Shown: positions 25,877 through 34,168 of the stretch, piece by piece | Layout: every line of letters begins with the position of its first letter | How positions within the stretch are numbered: position 1 is the stretch's first letter | Source: Streptomyces sp. CCM_MD2014 | GTDB lineage: Bacteria > Actinomycetota > Actinomycetes > Streptomycetales > Streptomycetaceae | Direction of reading: 5' to 3' | Assembly: GCF_000772045.1 (NCBI RefSeq) | Contig: NZ_CP009754.1 | Location: 7,998,001-8,062,000, forward strand | Length of the DNA: 64,000 nucleotides | Made by a program: the position numbers and the translations under genes | Notes under the pieces: model-generated | Seen by the model: only the letters and a program-made list of their open reading frames with translations | Databases searched by the model: none | What the model was told of the DNA's origin: nothing

Positions 25877-25889
25877 GTGAGGTACTCAC
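25877..25889 (+). promoter_or_regulatory. Small dyad overlapping the htpG ribosome binding site
   Basis: GTGAG-GTA-CTCAC is a perfect 5-bp inverted repeat that contains the only purine-rich site (GAGG) before the htpG ATG at 25895. It could be an operator or a short RNA hairpin masking the site. A TAGAGT box at 25843-25848 is a possible -10. Confidence 0.35.
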
Positions 25890-25894
25890 CAGCC

Positions 25895-27802
25895 ATGACG
25901 ACCGAAACGTTTGAGTTCCAGGTAGAGGCGCGTCAGCTCCTGCAGCTGATGATTCACTCGGTCTACTCGAACAAGGATGTCTTCCTGCGCGAGCTCGTCT
26001 CCAACGCCTCCGACGCGCTGGACAAGCTGCGCCTCGCCGCCCTCCGGGACGACGTCCCCGGCGCCGATGTGAGCGACCTGCACATCGAGTTGGAGGTCGA
26101 CAAGGACGCCCGCACGCTGACCGTGCGGGACAACGGCATCGGAATGTCGTACGACGAGGTCACCCGGCTGATCGGCACCATCGCCAACTCCGGTACCGCC
26201 AAGTTCCTCCAGGAACTGCGCGAGGCCCAGGACGGGGCCGGGGCCGACGGGCTCATCGGCCAGTTCGGCGTCGGCTTCTACTCGGCGTTCATGGTCGCGG
26301 ACGAGGTCACCCTGGTCACCCGGCACGCCGGTGAGAGCGAGGGCACCCGCTGGACCTCCAAGGGCGAGGGAACCTACACCCTCGAACGGCTCGACGACGT
26401 CCCGCAGGGCACCACCGTCACCCTGCACCTCAAGCCGGCCGACGCCGAGAACCAGCTGCACGACTACACCTCCACCTGGAAGATCAAGGAGATCGTCAAG
26501 CGGTACTCGGACTTCATCACCTGGCCGGTCCGCCTGCTGCCGGAACCGGGTCAGGACGGCGACGGCGCCGAGGCCCGCGAGGCCGAGACGCTCAACTCGA
26601 TGAAGGCCCTGTGGGCGCGCCCGCGCGACGAGGTGTCCGACGACGAGTACCACGAGCTGTACAAGCACATCGGCCACGACTGGCGCGACCCGCTGGAGAC
26701 GATCCGGCTCCAGGCGGAGGGCACCTTCGAGTACCAGGCTCTGCTCTTCGTGCCCTCGCACGCCCCGCACGACCTGTTCACCCAGGGTTACCAGCGCGGC
26801 GTCCAGCTCTACGTGAAGCGCGTCTTCATCATGGACGACTGCGAGGAACTGCTGCCTCCCTACCTCCGTTTCGTCAAGGGCGTGGTCGACGCGCAGGACC
26901 TCTCGCTCAACGTCTCCCGCGAGATCCTCCAGCAGGACCGCCACATCCGCATGATCCAGCGCCGTCTGACGAAGAAGGTCCTCTCGACGGTCAAGGATCT
27001 CAGGACGTCGGCGCCGGACCGCTACGCCACGTTCTGGCGCGAGTTCGGCGCGGTGCTGAAGGAAGGCCTGGTCACCGACTCCGACAACCGGGACGCGATC
27101 CTCGCCGCCTGCTCGTTCGCCTCCACCCACGACGCCGCCGAGCCCACCTCGCTCAAGGACTACGTGGAGCGGATGAAGGACGGGCAGGACGACATCTACT
27201 ACATGACGGGCGAGTCCCGTGCGGCCCTCGAGAACTCCCCGCACATGGAGGCGTTCCGGGCCAAGGGCGTCGAGGTCCTGCTGCTCACCGACGCCGTCGA
27301 CGAGGTCTGGGTCGACGCGGTGGGGGAGTACGAGGGCAAGACGCTGCGCTCGGTGGCCAAGGGCGAGATCGACCTCTCCGGCACCGAGGACGACAAGAGC
27401 GACGCGGAGAAGGAGAAGCAGGGCGAGGAGTACGCCGGGCTGCTCGGCTGGATGACCGAGCACCTGGGCGAGGACGTCAAGGAGGTCCGCCTCTCCTCCC
27501 GCCTCACCGTCTCGCCCGCCTGCGTCGTCTCCGACGCGGGTGAGCTGACGCCGGCCCTGGAGAACATGTACCGGGCCATGGGGCAGGAGGTGCCCAGCGC
27601 CAAGCGCATCCTCGAACTCAACCCGGAGCACCAGCTGGTGAAGAGCCTGAACCGGGCCTGGACCGACCGGCGGGACCGCACGGAGCTCACGGAGACCGCC
27701 GAACTGCTGCACGCCCTCGCGGTGCTCGCCGAGGGCGGCCGGCCCAAGGAGCCCGCCCGGTTCGTGCAGCTGATGGCCGACCGCCTGGAGCGCACCCTGT
27801 AA
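25895..27802 (+). CDS. htpG: Molecular chaperone HtpG (Hsp90)
   Basis: A 635-residue cytosolic chaperone. The GHKL ATPase domain has [14 protein letters not shown] (about 33-46), DNGIGMS and [13 protein letters not shown]; the middle domain includes [11 protein letters not shown] and [12 protein letters not shown], whose Arg acts in ATP hydrolysis; the C-terminal dimerisation domain follows. The length is standard for bacterial HtpG. It helps fold and protect proteins under heat and other stress. The ATG at 25895 is preferred; the frame is open upstream to 25805 without similarity. Confidence 0.97.
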
Positions 27803-27807
27803 CCGTC

Positions 27808-27866
27808 CGGAAGGGCACGACTTCGGAAGGGGCACCACTCCGGAAGGGCACGACTCCGGAACGGCC
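27808..27866 (+). repeat. 16-17-bp tandem repeat after htpG, about 3.5 copies
   Basis: Units beginning CGGAAGGG(G)CAC(G/C)ACT(C/T) start at 27808, 27824, 27841 and 27857 (periods 16, 17, 16). The array begins 6 bp after the htpG stop. No terminator-like stem is obvious inside it. Confidence 0.7.
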
Positions 27867-27930
27867 CCGATGCCGCGCCGTCCGTCATCCGCATGGCGAG
27901 ACGGCGTGGCATCCGGACCAGCACCTTCCG

Positions 27931-27936
27931 TATATT
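27931..27936 (+). promoter_or_regulatory. -10 box for a leaderless transcript before the YeeE/YedE gene
   Basis: TATATT stands out in the GC-rich context. It is followed by 7 nt and then the ATG of the short frame at 27944. A weak -35 candidate (TGGCAT, 27907-27912) lies 18 bp upstream. Confidence 0.55.
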
Positions 27937-27943
27937 CGTACGC

Positions 27944-28027
27944 ATGTATGCATCGGCTCCGCTGCTGTGCCTCGCGCTCTTCGCGTGCTCGGCGTGGTGC
28001 GTCGACGACGGCCTCTGTCGCCGCTGA
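27944..28027 (+). CDS. Putative cysteine-rich leaderless leader peptide
   Basis: A 27-codon frame beginning MYASAPLLCLALFAC has four cysteine codons (positions 9, 15, 19 and 25) and ends in TGA at 28025-28027. Its ATG is exactly where transcription should start from the -10 box at 27931-27936. A strong hairpin begins 6 nt after its stop and the sulfur-transporter gene starts at 28110. A second ATG at 27948 opens another frame that runs on into the transporter gene; that frame is Arg/Ser-rich and looks non-coding. Cysteine-responsive leaderless peptides of this kind are described in mycobacteria; its role here is inferred. Confidence 0.5.
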   Translation: MYASAPLLCLALFACSAWCVDDGLCRR

Positions 28028-28029
28028 CC

Positions 28030-28101
28030 CTCCGGACCGGCCGCGCTCCCCGCGCCGCCGGTCCGTCCGCGTCCGCCGTCCCCGTGCACACCACCCCGGA
28101 G
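28030..28101 (+). promoter_or_regulatory. Candidate attenuator: hairpin and ribosome-site sequestering sequence
   Basis: GGACCGGC (28034-28041) pairs with GCCGGTCC (28057-28064), with four more pairs inside. Overlapping its left arm, CTCCGG (28030-28035) is the exact complement of CCGGAG (28096-28101), which contains the ribosome binding site of the gene at 28110. The two pairings are mutually exclusive, so ribosome position on the upstream cysteine-rich frame could choose between open and closed states. Confidence 0.4.
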
Positions 28102-28109
28102 ATTCTTCC

Positions 28110-29408
28110 GTGACCACCGCACCCCCGGCCGGGTCCGCCCCGGCCGCGCCGCCGCGCGCGTCCACCCCGCTGTTCGCTCCCTCGCCCACCTCCTCGCGAC
28201 GTCCCGAGGCGCCGCCCCTGCCCCCGGTGCGGCGCACGCCGCTCGCGGTCTCCGGGCTGCTCGCCGCCGTCCTCACCGCGTACGTCTGGTCCGCGCACGG
28301 CGCCAAGCCCGGCGTGCTGCTCCTGCTGGGCCTCGGCCTGGGCGTCGCGCTGTTCCACTCCCGGTTCGGCTTCACCTCCGCCTGGCGGCAGCTGGTCGCC
28401 GTCGGCAACGGGGCCGGACTGCGGGCGCACGCCCTGCTCCTCGGCACCACGGCCACGCTGTTCGCGCTCGTCATCGGTACGGAGACCGGGCTGTTCGGCT
28501 CCCAGCCGGCGCCGTCCGCCGGGCCGATCGGCGTCGGCCTGTTCGCCGGTTCCGCCCTCTTCGCCATCGGCATGCAGCTCGGCGGGGCCTGCGCCTCGGG
28601 CACCCTCTTCGCGGTCGGCTCGGGGCAGACCTCGATCGTGCTGACACTCGGCGGCTTCGTCGCCGGCGCCACGCTGGCCGCCTGGCAGTTCGACCTGTGG
28701 AAGGACCTCCCCGCCTGGGAGCCCGTCGTGCTGTCCGAGCACATCGGCTGGTTCGGCTCCTGGGGCGTGACCATCGCCGCGCTGCTCGCCGTGGTGCTGG
28801 TCAGCCGGCGTGTCCAGGCCCGCCGCAACCCGCCGCCGCTGGGCGCCGTGCCCTCGGCGCGCAGGGCCGCCGTCCGCGCCGTCCGCGGGTCCTGGCCGCT
28901 CGCCGTCGGCGCCCTGGCGCTGGCCGTGCTCGGCGCGGGCGTCCTGCTGGTCTCCGGCGGCGCCTGGGGAGTCACCAGCGCCTTCAGCCTGTGGGGCTCG
29001 GAGCTGGTGGGCGCGCTCGGCGGCCACCCGGAGCACTGGACCTGGTGGCAGCGGCCCGGCAACGCCGAGATGCTGGCCGGCCCGGTGCTCGCCGACAAGA
29101 CCAGCCTCACCGACATCGGCATCATGATCGGCGCGGCCGTCGCCGCCTCGCTCGGCGGCACCTGGGCGCTGCACCGGGGCATCCCCTGGCGCACCGCGGT
29201 CGCGGCCGTGCTCGGCGGCGTGCTGATGGGCGTCGGCGCCCGACTGGCGGGCGGCTGCAACATCGGCGCCTATCTGGCGGGCATCGCCTCGGGCAGCCTC
29301 AGCGGCTGGCTGTGGGGCGCCTTCGCGCTGGCCGGCACCTGGGTGGGCCTCAAGCTGCGTCCCCTGTTCGGCCTGGGCAACCCCAAGCCGGGCGACGGCG
29401 TCTGCTGA
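28110..29408 (+). CDS. YeeE/YedE family (thiosulfate-type) sulfur transporter
   Basis: A 432-residue membrane protein made of two homologous halves with about 10-12 helices after a Pro-rich cytosolic tail. The conserved cysteines that relay the substrate in the TsuA/YeeE family appear in LGGACASGTLFAVGSG (about 158-173) and LAGGCNIGAYLAGIASG (about 385-401). The likely substrate is thiosulfate or a related sulfur anion. GTG 28110 is chosen because GGAG lies 8 nt upstream and the longer upstream frame has no family similarity. The leader peptide and hairpins upstream suggest control by cysteine supply. Confidence 0.85.
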   Translation: MTTAPPAGSAPAAPPRASTPLFAPSPTSSRRPEAPPLPPVRRTPLAVSGLLAAVLTAYVWSAHGAKPGVLLLLGLGLGVALFHSRFGFTSAWRQLVAVGNGAGLRAHALLLGTTATLFALVIGTETGLFGSQPAPSAGPIGVGLFAGSALFAIGMQLGGACASGTLFAVGSGQTSIVLTLGGFVAGATLAAWQFDLWKDLPAWEPVVLSEHIGWFGSWGVTIAALLAVVLVSRRVQARRNPPPLGAVPSARRAAVRAVRGSWPLAVGALALAVLGAGVLLVSGGAWGVTSAFSLWGSELVGALGGHPEHWTWWQRPGNAEMLAGPVLADKTSLTDIGIMIGAAVAASLGGTWALHRGIPWRTAVAAVLGGVLMGVGARLAGGCNIGAYLAGIASGSLSGWLWGAFALAGTWVGLKLRPLFGLGNPKPGDGVC

Positions 29409-29416
29409 CGGGGGAT

Positions 29417-29455
29417 GCCCGTGCGGCGCAGGGGTCAGGCCTGTGCCGCACGGGC
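29417..29455. terminator. Bidirectional terminator hairpin, 16-bp stem
   Basis: 29417-29432 pairs with 29440-29455 over 16 bp (one G.U), arms starting GCCCGTGCGGC, with a 7-nt loop. It lies between the convergent YeeE/YedE and TetR genes. Confidence 0.8.
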
Positions 29456-29469
29456 CGCTGAGGGTGCCG

Positions 29470-30045
29470 CTAGGGAGTGCCGCTTCCCTGCGGTGCGCGC
29501 CGCTCCGTCGCGGTGACCCGGGCGATGGCCTCCAGGGTCAGGGCCCGGCCGTGGGGCTCACGGGCCAGGGCGCGGTGCAGCGTCAGGCCCTCGATGAGGG
29601 CGTCGAGCTGGCGGGCCGTGTCCGGGTCGAAGTGCTTCTCCAGGTGGACGCGGCTGCGGCGCATCCATTCGTGGGTCAGCTCCCGGTAGGCGGGCCGGCG
29701 CGCGGCGAGCGTGTACAGCTCCTGGGTGAGCACCAGGTCGCGCTGGCTGTCCTCGGACAGCTCGTGCACGAGGTCGGCCACCGCCTCCCGGGCCTGGTCG
29801 CGGTCGGCGGCGGCGCCGAGGTGCTCGTCGAAGACCGCGACGATGTGGTCGGTGAAGCGGCCGAACGCCTCGCGCAGCAGCTGCTCGATGCCGCTGAAGT
29901 GGTACGTCATCGAGCCGAGCGGCACCCCCGCGCGCTGTGCGATCCTCCGGTGGGAGACGCGCGCGATGCCCTCCTCGGCGATCAGGTCGAGGGTGGCCGC
30001 GAGGATGCGTTCGCGCCGCTGCGGATCCGTGTGTCCGGTTGCCAT
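29470..30045 (-). CDS. TetR/AcrR family transcriptional regulator
   Basis: A 191-residue repressor. The HTH spans about 13-55 (ILAATLDLIAEEGIARVSHRRIAQRAGVPLGSMTYHF), then a helical ligand domain. It is second in an operon, 10 bp after the sugar acetyltransferase gene. The identical operator-like repeats at 30659-30677 and 31941-31959, in front of the acetyltransferase and MFS genes, are its probable targets, so it would repress itself and the exporter until an unknown ligand binds. Confidence 0.88.
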   Translation of the reverse strand: MATGHTDPQRRERILAATLDLIAEEGIARVSHRRIAQRAGVPLGSMTYHFSGIEQLLREAFGRFTDHIVAVFDEHLGAAADRDQAREAVADLVHELSEDSQRDLVLTQELYTLAARRPAYRELTHEWMRRSRVHLEKHFDPDTARQLDALIEGLTLHRALAREPHGRALTLEAIARVTATERRAPQGSGTP

Positions 30046-30055
30046 GGGAGCAGAC

Positions 30056-30637
30056 TTACACGTTCCGCACCGGCCGGGCAGGGTTGCCGACGGCCACGAC
30101 GTTCGCCGGCACGTCCTTCGTGACCACCGCGCCCGCGCCGATCACGGCATTGTCCCCGATGGTCACGCCCGGCAGGACGATCGCGCCCCCGCCGAGCCAG
30201 ACGTTGTCGCCGATGACGATGGGCCGGGCGGCCTCCAGCTTGTCCCGCCGCGGCCCGGGCTCCAGGGGGTGCGTCGGGGTCAGCAACTGGACGTTCGGGC
30301 CGATCTGGCAGTCCTCGCCGATGGTGATCGCCGCGACGTCCAGTGCCGTCAGGTTGTAGTTGACGAAGGTGCGCGCCCCGATGCTGATGTTGCTGCCGTA
30401 GTCGACGTACAACGGAGGCCGCACCTCTGCCCCGGCGCCCAGCGAGCCGAGCAGCTCGGCGAGGAGCGGCCGCGCGGCCCGCGCGTCCTCCGCATACGCC
30501 GCCTGGTAGCGGGCGGCCAGCCGCACGGCCTGCTGCTGCCGGCGGGCGATTTCGGGATCGTCGGCGATGTAGAGGTCGCCCGCCAGCATGCGTTCGAGGT
30601 TGGTGCGGGAGTCGCCCGCGAAGTGGTCCGTCGGCAT
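30056..30637 (-). CDS. Sugar O-acetyltransferase (maltose/galactoside acetyltransferase type)
   Basis: A 193-residue left-handed beta-helix (hexapeptide) acetyltransferase. The N-terminal Mac domain (NLERMLAGDLYIADDPEI) and the core with QLLTPTHPLEPGPRRDK (catalytic His), IGDNVWLGGGAIVLPGVTIGDNAVIGAGAVVTKDVP and VGNPARPVR are all intact. It transfers acetyl from acetyl-CoA to a sugar hydroxyl, usually to detoxify non-metabolisable sugars for export. The predicted mRNA is leaderless: a TAGGAT -10 box ends 7 nt before the ATG. It is first in an operon with the TetR gene. Confidence 0.92.
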   Translation of the reverse strand: MPTDHFAGDSRTNLERMLAGDLYIADDPEIARRQQQAVRLAARYQAAYAEDARAARPLLAELLGSLGAGAEVRPPLYVDYGSNISIGARTFVNYNLTALDVAAITIGEDCQIGPNVQLLTPTHPLEPGPRRDKLEAARPIVIGDNVWLGGGAIVLPGVTIGDNAVIGAGAVVTKDVPANVVAVGNPARPVRNV

Positions 30638-30644
30638 GCGTCCG

Positions 30645-30677
30645 ATCCTACCCGGAGAGCGTACGAACGTACACTCC
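30645..30677 (-). promoter_or_regulatory. Promoter-operator of the acetyltransferase-TetR operon
   Basis: GCGTACGAACGTACACTCC (30659-30677, plus strand) contains the dyad GTACG-AA-CGTAC and covers the -35 region; the -10 TAGGAT (30650-30645) is 7 nt before the ATG. The same 19 bp occurs at 31941-31959 with identical distances. Confidence 0.75.
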
Positions 30678-30704
30678 GGCGCCCGTGTCGGCGGGTGGTC
30701 CGGC

Positions 30705-31919
30705 TCAGCCCCGCCGGGGCCGGAGCACTCCGCCGCACACGAGGACGAGCACCCCCGCGAGCGGCACCACCAGCAGGCCCACCCGCAGACTCGTCGCGTC
30801 GGCGACCAGACCCACGACCGGCGGCGAGAGCAGGAAGCCGAGCCGCATCAGCCAGGAGACGAGAGTCAGCCCCGACCCGGGCTTGAGTCCCGGCAACTCG
30901 TCGGCCTCGTGCATCGCCGCCGGTACCAGCGTCGCCACCCCGAACCCGGCCGCGGCGAACCCGAGGACCGTGCCGGGCACCGTCGGCACGGCCAGTGCCA
31001 GTCCCATGCCGACCGCGGCGACCAGGGCGCCGGAGCGGGCCACCGCGCGCTGGCCGAAGCGGTCGACGAGTCGGTCGCCGACGATCCGGCCGATGAACTG
31101 CGCGCCGACCAGGGCGACATACCCGGAGGCGGCCAGTGCGGCCGTCGCGTGGAGCGATTCGGAGAGGTAGAGGGTGGCCCAGGACATGCCCGCGTCCTCG
31201 ACCAGGGTCCCGGCCGTGGCGATGAGGACGAGCGCGGCCAGCACCCAGCCGGTCCGCAGGCCCGTCGCCGAGGCCCGGGCCGGCGCAGGCCCCCGGTCCT
31301 CCGCGTCGGTCTCCCCGGCCGGTTCGGCATCGGTCTCGGGGCCCGGCAGGCAGTACCGCAGGGCGACGCAGGCCGCGACCGCGAACACCACGGCGGAGAA
31401 CAGCAGGTGCGGGCCCCGCGCCACGCCGAGCGCGATCGCGGCGGCGGCCATGGAACCGCCGGTGACGGCGCCGATGGACCAGATGGCGTGGAAGGAGTTG
31501 ATGATGGACCGCCCGTAACGGCGCTGCACCCGCAGCCCGTGGGCGTTCTGCGCGACGTCGGTGAACGCGTCCATCGCCCCCGCCAGGAACAGCGCCCCCG
31601 CGAACACCGCCACCGAGTCGGCGAGTCCGGCGGCGAGGATGCCCACCCCGGTCAGCAGCGTGCCGCCGACCGCCACCCGTGCCGAGCCGAACCGGCGCAC
31701 CAGGATCCCGGCCGCGAGTCCGGCCGCGATGGCACCCGCCGGGAACGCCGCCACGGCCAGTCCGTAGGCGGCGTTCCCGACCCCGAGGTCCGCCTTGATC
31801 TGCGGATACCTCGGCAACAGGTTGGCGAACAGGGCCCCGTTGGTGAAGAACAGCACGGCGACGGCCAGGCGAGCTCGCCGATCGGCCGGGGCGGGCCGGC
31901 GCAGTACGGCAACAGTCAT
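30705..31919 (-). CDS. MFS transporter (fucose-permease-like)
   Basis: A 404-residue 12-helix transporter: the first helix region LAVAVLFFTNGALFANLLPRYPQIKADL, then GILVRRFGSARVAVGG (motif A-like loop between helices 2 and 3), and VGDRLVDRFGQRAVARSG in the second half. The fold resembles the sugar-proton symporter/YbjJ-type group. Its promoter has the same operator and the same leaderless layout as the acetyltransferase-TetR operon, so it belongs to that regulon and may export the acetylated product. Confidence 0.88.
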   Translation of the reverse strand: MTVAVLRRPAPADRRARLAVAVLFFTNGALFANLLPRYPQIKADLGVGNAAYGLAVAAFPAGAIAAGLAAGILVRRFGSARVAVGGTLLTGVGILAAGLADSVAVFAGALFLAGAMDAFTDVAQNAHGLRVQRRYGRSIINSFHAIWSIGAVTGGSMAAAAIALGVARGPHLLFSAVVFAVAACVALRYCLPGPETDAEPAGETDAEDRGPAPARASATGLRTGWVLAALVLIATAGTLVEDAGMSWATLYLSESLHATAALAASGYVALVGAQFIGRIVGDRLVDRFGQRAVARSGALVAAVGMGLALAVPTVPGTVLGFAAAGFGVATLVPAAMHEADELPGLKPGSGLTLVSWLMRLGFLLSPPVVGLVADATSLRVGLLVVPLAGVLVLVCGGVLRPRRG

Positions 31920-31926
31920 GCGCGGG

Positions 31927-31959
31927 AGCCTACCGCCGGGGCGTACGAACGTACACTCC
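31927..31959 (-). promoter_or_regulatory. Promoter-operator of the MFS gene (second copy)
   Basis: The 19-bp sequence GCGTACGAACGTACACTCC recurs at 31941-31959, with TAGGCT (31932-31927) as -10 and 7 nt to the ATG at 31919. The dyad-to-ATG distance is 24 bp, the same as at 30661. Confidence 0.75.
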
Positions 31960-31976
31960 TGCTCGTGCGCGGTGCC

Positions 31977-34064
31977 TCAGCCGAGCAGGTCGGCGACGAG
32001 CGCGGCGAACTCCTCGGGAGTGGCGAGCCGGATCCCGAGCTGCTCCGCCTTGGCCCGCTTCGAGCCCGCTCCCTCGCCCGCGACGACGAGCGTCGTGTTC
32101 TTGGAGACGCTGGAGGAGGAGCGCCCCCCGGCCCGCTCGACGAGTTCGTTCATCTCGTTGCGGCTGAGCCGCGCCAGGCTTCCGGTCATCGCGCCGGTGA
32201 CCACCACCTTCATGCCCGCCAGCGGGCCGGTCCCGGCCGCGGCGGGCGTGGCCGCGTCCGCGCCGCCCGCGTCGGCGGCGGGGGGTGGGGTGGCGCCGGG
32301 CTCGGTCATGTTGACGCCGGCGGCGGCGAGCTTGTCGATGAGCGGGGCGAGTTCGGCGATCTCGGCGACGATGGACGGTGCCTTCTCCACCCCGATCCCG
32401 TCGACCCGCTGCATGGCCTCGGCGTCGGCGGCCCGGATGTGGTCCATGGTGGTGAAGTACCGGGCGATGCGCCGGGACATGGACCGGCCGGTGCCCCGGA
32501 CACCCAGCGCGCACAGCACCCGGGACAGCGGCTGCTCCCTGGCCGTCGCGAGCGCGGCCAGCAGGTTGTCCGTACTGGTCTCGCCCATCCGCTCCAGGGC
32601 GAGCAACTGCTCCCGCCGGAGCGTGAACAGGTCGGCCAGGTCGGCGACCAGACCCGCCTCGACGAGCTGGACGACGCGGGTGGTGCCCAGGCCCTCGATG
32701 TCGAGCTGGTCGCGGCCGGCCGCGTAGGCGAGCGAGGCGACCAGGTGGCAGTTGCGGCCCTGCGCGCACCGCCACCGCTCCTCGCTCGTGTCGATGTCCG
32801 ACCCGCAGCGCGGACACGCCTCGGGGAACACGATCGGCCGCTCCTCGCCCGTGCGCAGATGCGCCACCGGGGCCTCGATGCGCGGGATGACGTCACCGGC
32901 GCGGTGCACCATGACGTGGTCGCCCAGGCGCAGTCCGCGCCGGGTGATGTCGGCCGGGTTGTGCAGCGTGGCGTAGGTGATCGTGGAGCCCTCGATGACC
33001 ACCGGTTCCAGGACGCCGCGCGGGGCGACGATGCCGGTACGTCCGACGTTCCACTCCACCTCCAGCAGCCGGGTGATCTTCTCGACGGCCGGGAGCTTGT
33101 ACGCGATCGCCCACCGGGGCGCCCGTGAGCCGGACCCGGCGGCCCGCCGGTCGGCGGCGAGGTCGGCCTTGACGACGATTCCGTCGATGCCGAACGGCAG
33201 TTCCGCGCGGAGTGCGGCGATCTCCTGGACCCGGACGACGACCTGCTCGGGCGTCTCGACGACCACGTCCGGGACGGCGGTGCCGGCGCTGGTGTGCACG
33301 CCGAGTCCGGCCGCCGTCGACATCAGCTCGCTGTACGGCAGCTCCCCGAGCCGCTCGGCGAGCGCGGCGTCGGTGCCGGGCAGCGCCAGCAGGCCGTAGC
33401 CGAAGAACGTCATCGGCACCGTGTAGGCGCGCTCCTTCGCACGCAGGGTGCCCGCGGCGGCGTTGCGCGGGTTGGCGAAGGGCTGCCCGCCGTGCCGTAT
33501 GCGCACCTCGTTGGCGTGCTCGAACTGGGCCGTCGTCATGAGGATCTCGCCGCGCACCTCGACGGTCACCGGCTCGGCCAGCGTCTCGGGAAGCCCTTCC
33601 ACGGTGCCCATGGCGTGCGAGACGTCCTCGCCGGCCGTGCCGTCGCCCCGGGTGATCAGCCGGGTCAGGCGGCCCTCGTGGTAGCGGGCGGCCACCGCGA
33701 GGCCGTCCAGCTTGGGACCCACGCTGAACCGGGTGACCTCGCGGTCGATGCGCCGGGCCAGGGACGCCGTCCAGGCGGTGAACTCCTCCGGCGAGAACAC
33801 GTTGTCCAGGCTGAGCATGGGCATCGTGTGCGGAACGTCGCCCTCGGCCGCACCACCGGCGACCTTCCCGGTGGGCGAGTCGGGCAGCACCTCGTCCGGG
33901 TGCTCGGCCTCCCACGCGGCGATCCCTCGCGCCAGCCGGTCGTACGCGTCGTCGTCCAGAGGCGAGGAGCCGCCCGCGTAATAGGCGGCGGCCGCGCGCG
34001 CGGCGTCCTCGACCGCCTGGGCGTAGGCGGTGGCGTCGACGATCACTGCTGCAGGAGTAGTCAT
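31977..34064 (-). CDS. ligA: NAD-dependent DNA ligase LigA, second-copy type
   Basis: A 695-residue ligase with the full LigA order: domain Ia (AYYAGGSSPLDDDAYDRL), adenylation domain with the KxDG motif in GPKLDGLAV (about 119-127), OB fold (GVLEPVVIEGSTITYATLHNPADI), Zn finger (CPRCGSDI and RWRCAQGRNCHL), HhH repeats and a C-terminal BRCT (GMKVVVTGAMTGSLARLSRNE). It seals nicks using NAD. The acidic residue normally two before the lysine (ExKxDG) is Gly here. The start is uncertain: 34064 (MTTPAA) is taken, 34076 is also possible. Its position in an arm with no replication genes suggests a paralogue of the housekeeping ligase. Confidence 0.88.
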   Translation of the reverse strand: MTTPAAVIVDATAYAQAVEDAARAAAAYYAGGSSPLDDDAYDRLARGIAAWEAEHPDEVLPDSPTGKVAGGAAEGDVPHTMPMLSLDNVFSPEEFTAWTASLARRIDREVTRFSVGPKLDGLAVAARYHEGRLTRLITRGDGTAGEDVSHAMGTVEGLPETLAEPVTVEVRGEILMTTAQFEHANEVRIRHGGQPFANPRNAAAGTLRAKERAYTVPMTFFGYGLLALPGTDAALAERLGELPYSELMSTAAGLGVHTSAGTAVPDVVVETPEQVVVRVQEIAALRAELPFGIDGIVVKADLAADRRAAGSGSRAPRWAIAYKLPAVEKITRLLEVEWNVGRTGIVAPRGVLEPVVIEGSTITYATLHNPADITRRGLRLGDHVMVHRAGDVIPRIEAPVAHLRTGEERPIVFPEACPRCGSDIDTSEERWRCAQGRNCHLVASLAYAAGRDQLDIEGLGTTRVVQLVEAGLVADLADLFTLRREQLLALERMGETSTDNLLAALATAREQPLSRVLCALGVRGTGRSMSRRIARYFTTMDHIRAADAEAMQRVDGIGVEKAPSIVAEIAELAPLIDKLAAAGVNMTEPGATPPPAADAGGADAATPAAAGTGPLAGMKVVVTGAMTGSLARLSRNEMNELVERAGGRSSSSVSKNTTLVVAGEGAGSKRAKAEQLGIRLATPEEFAALVADLLG

Positions 34065-34168
34065 GGACGGAATCATGCCGCCCACCACTGACAACGGGCC
34101 CCGCCCGCATGCCGGGACGGACCCCGCCGCGGGAATGGCGGGAAGTACGGCCGGCGTTGACACCTGTC

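Noticed and set aside
27870..28109. Upstream extension of the YeeE/YedE protein
   Set aside because: The extra 80 residues are Arg/Ser/Pro-rich without similarity, and GTG 28110 has a proper ribosome binding site.
25886..29263. A 1125-codon minus-strand open frame
   Set aside because: It is the complement of htpG and the YeeE/YedE gene; composition and lack of motifs mark it as a shadow frame.
17787..29408. A contiguous sulfur-assimilation gene cluster
   Set aside because: The TauD-type gene and YeeE/YedE gene are 10 kb apart with unrelated genes between; only their leaders suggest common control.
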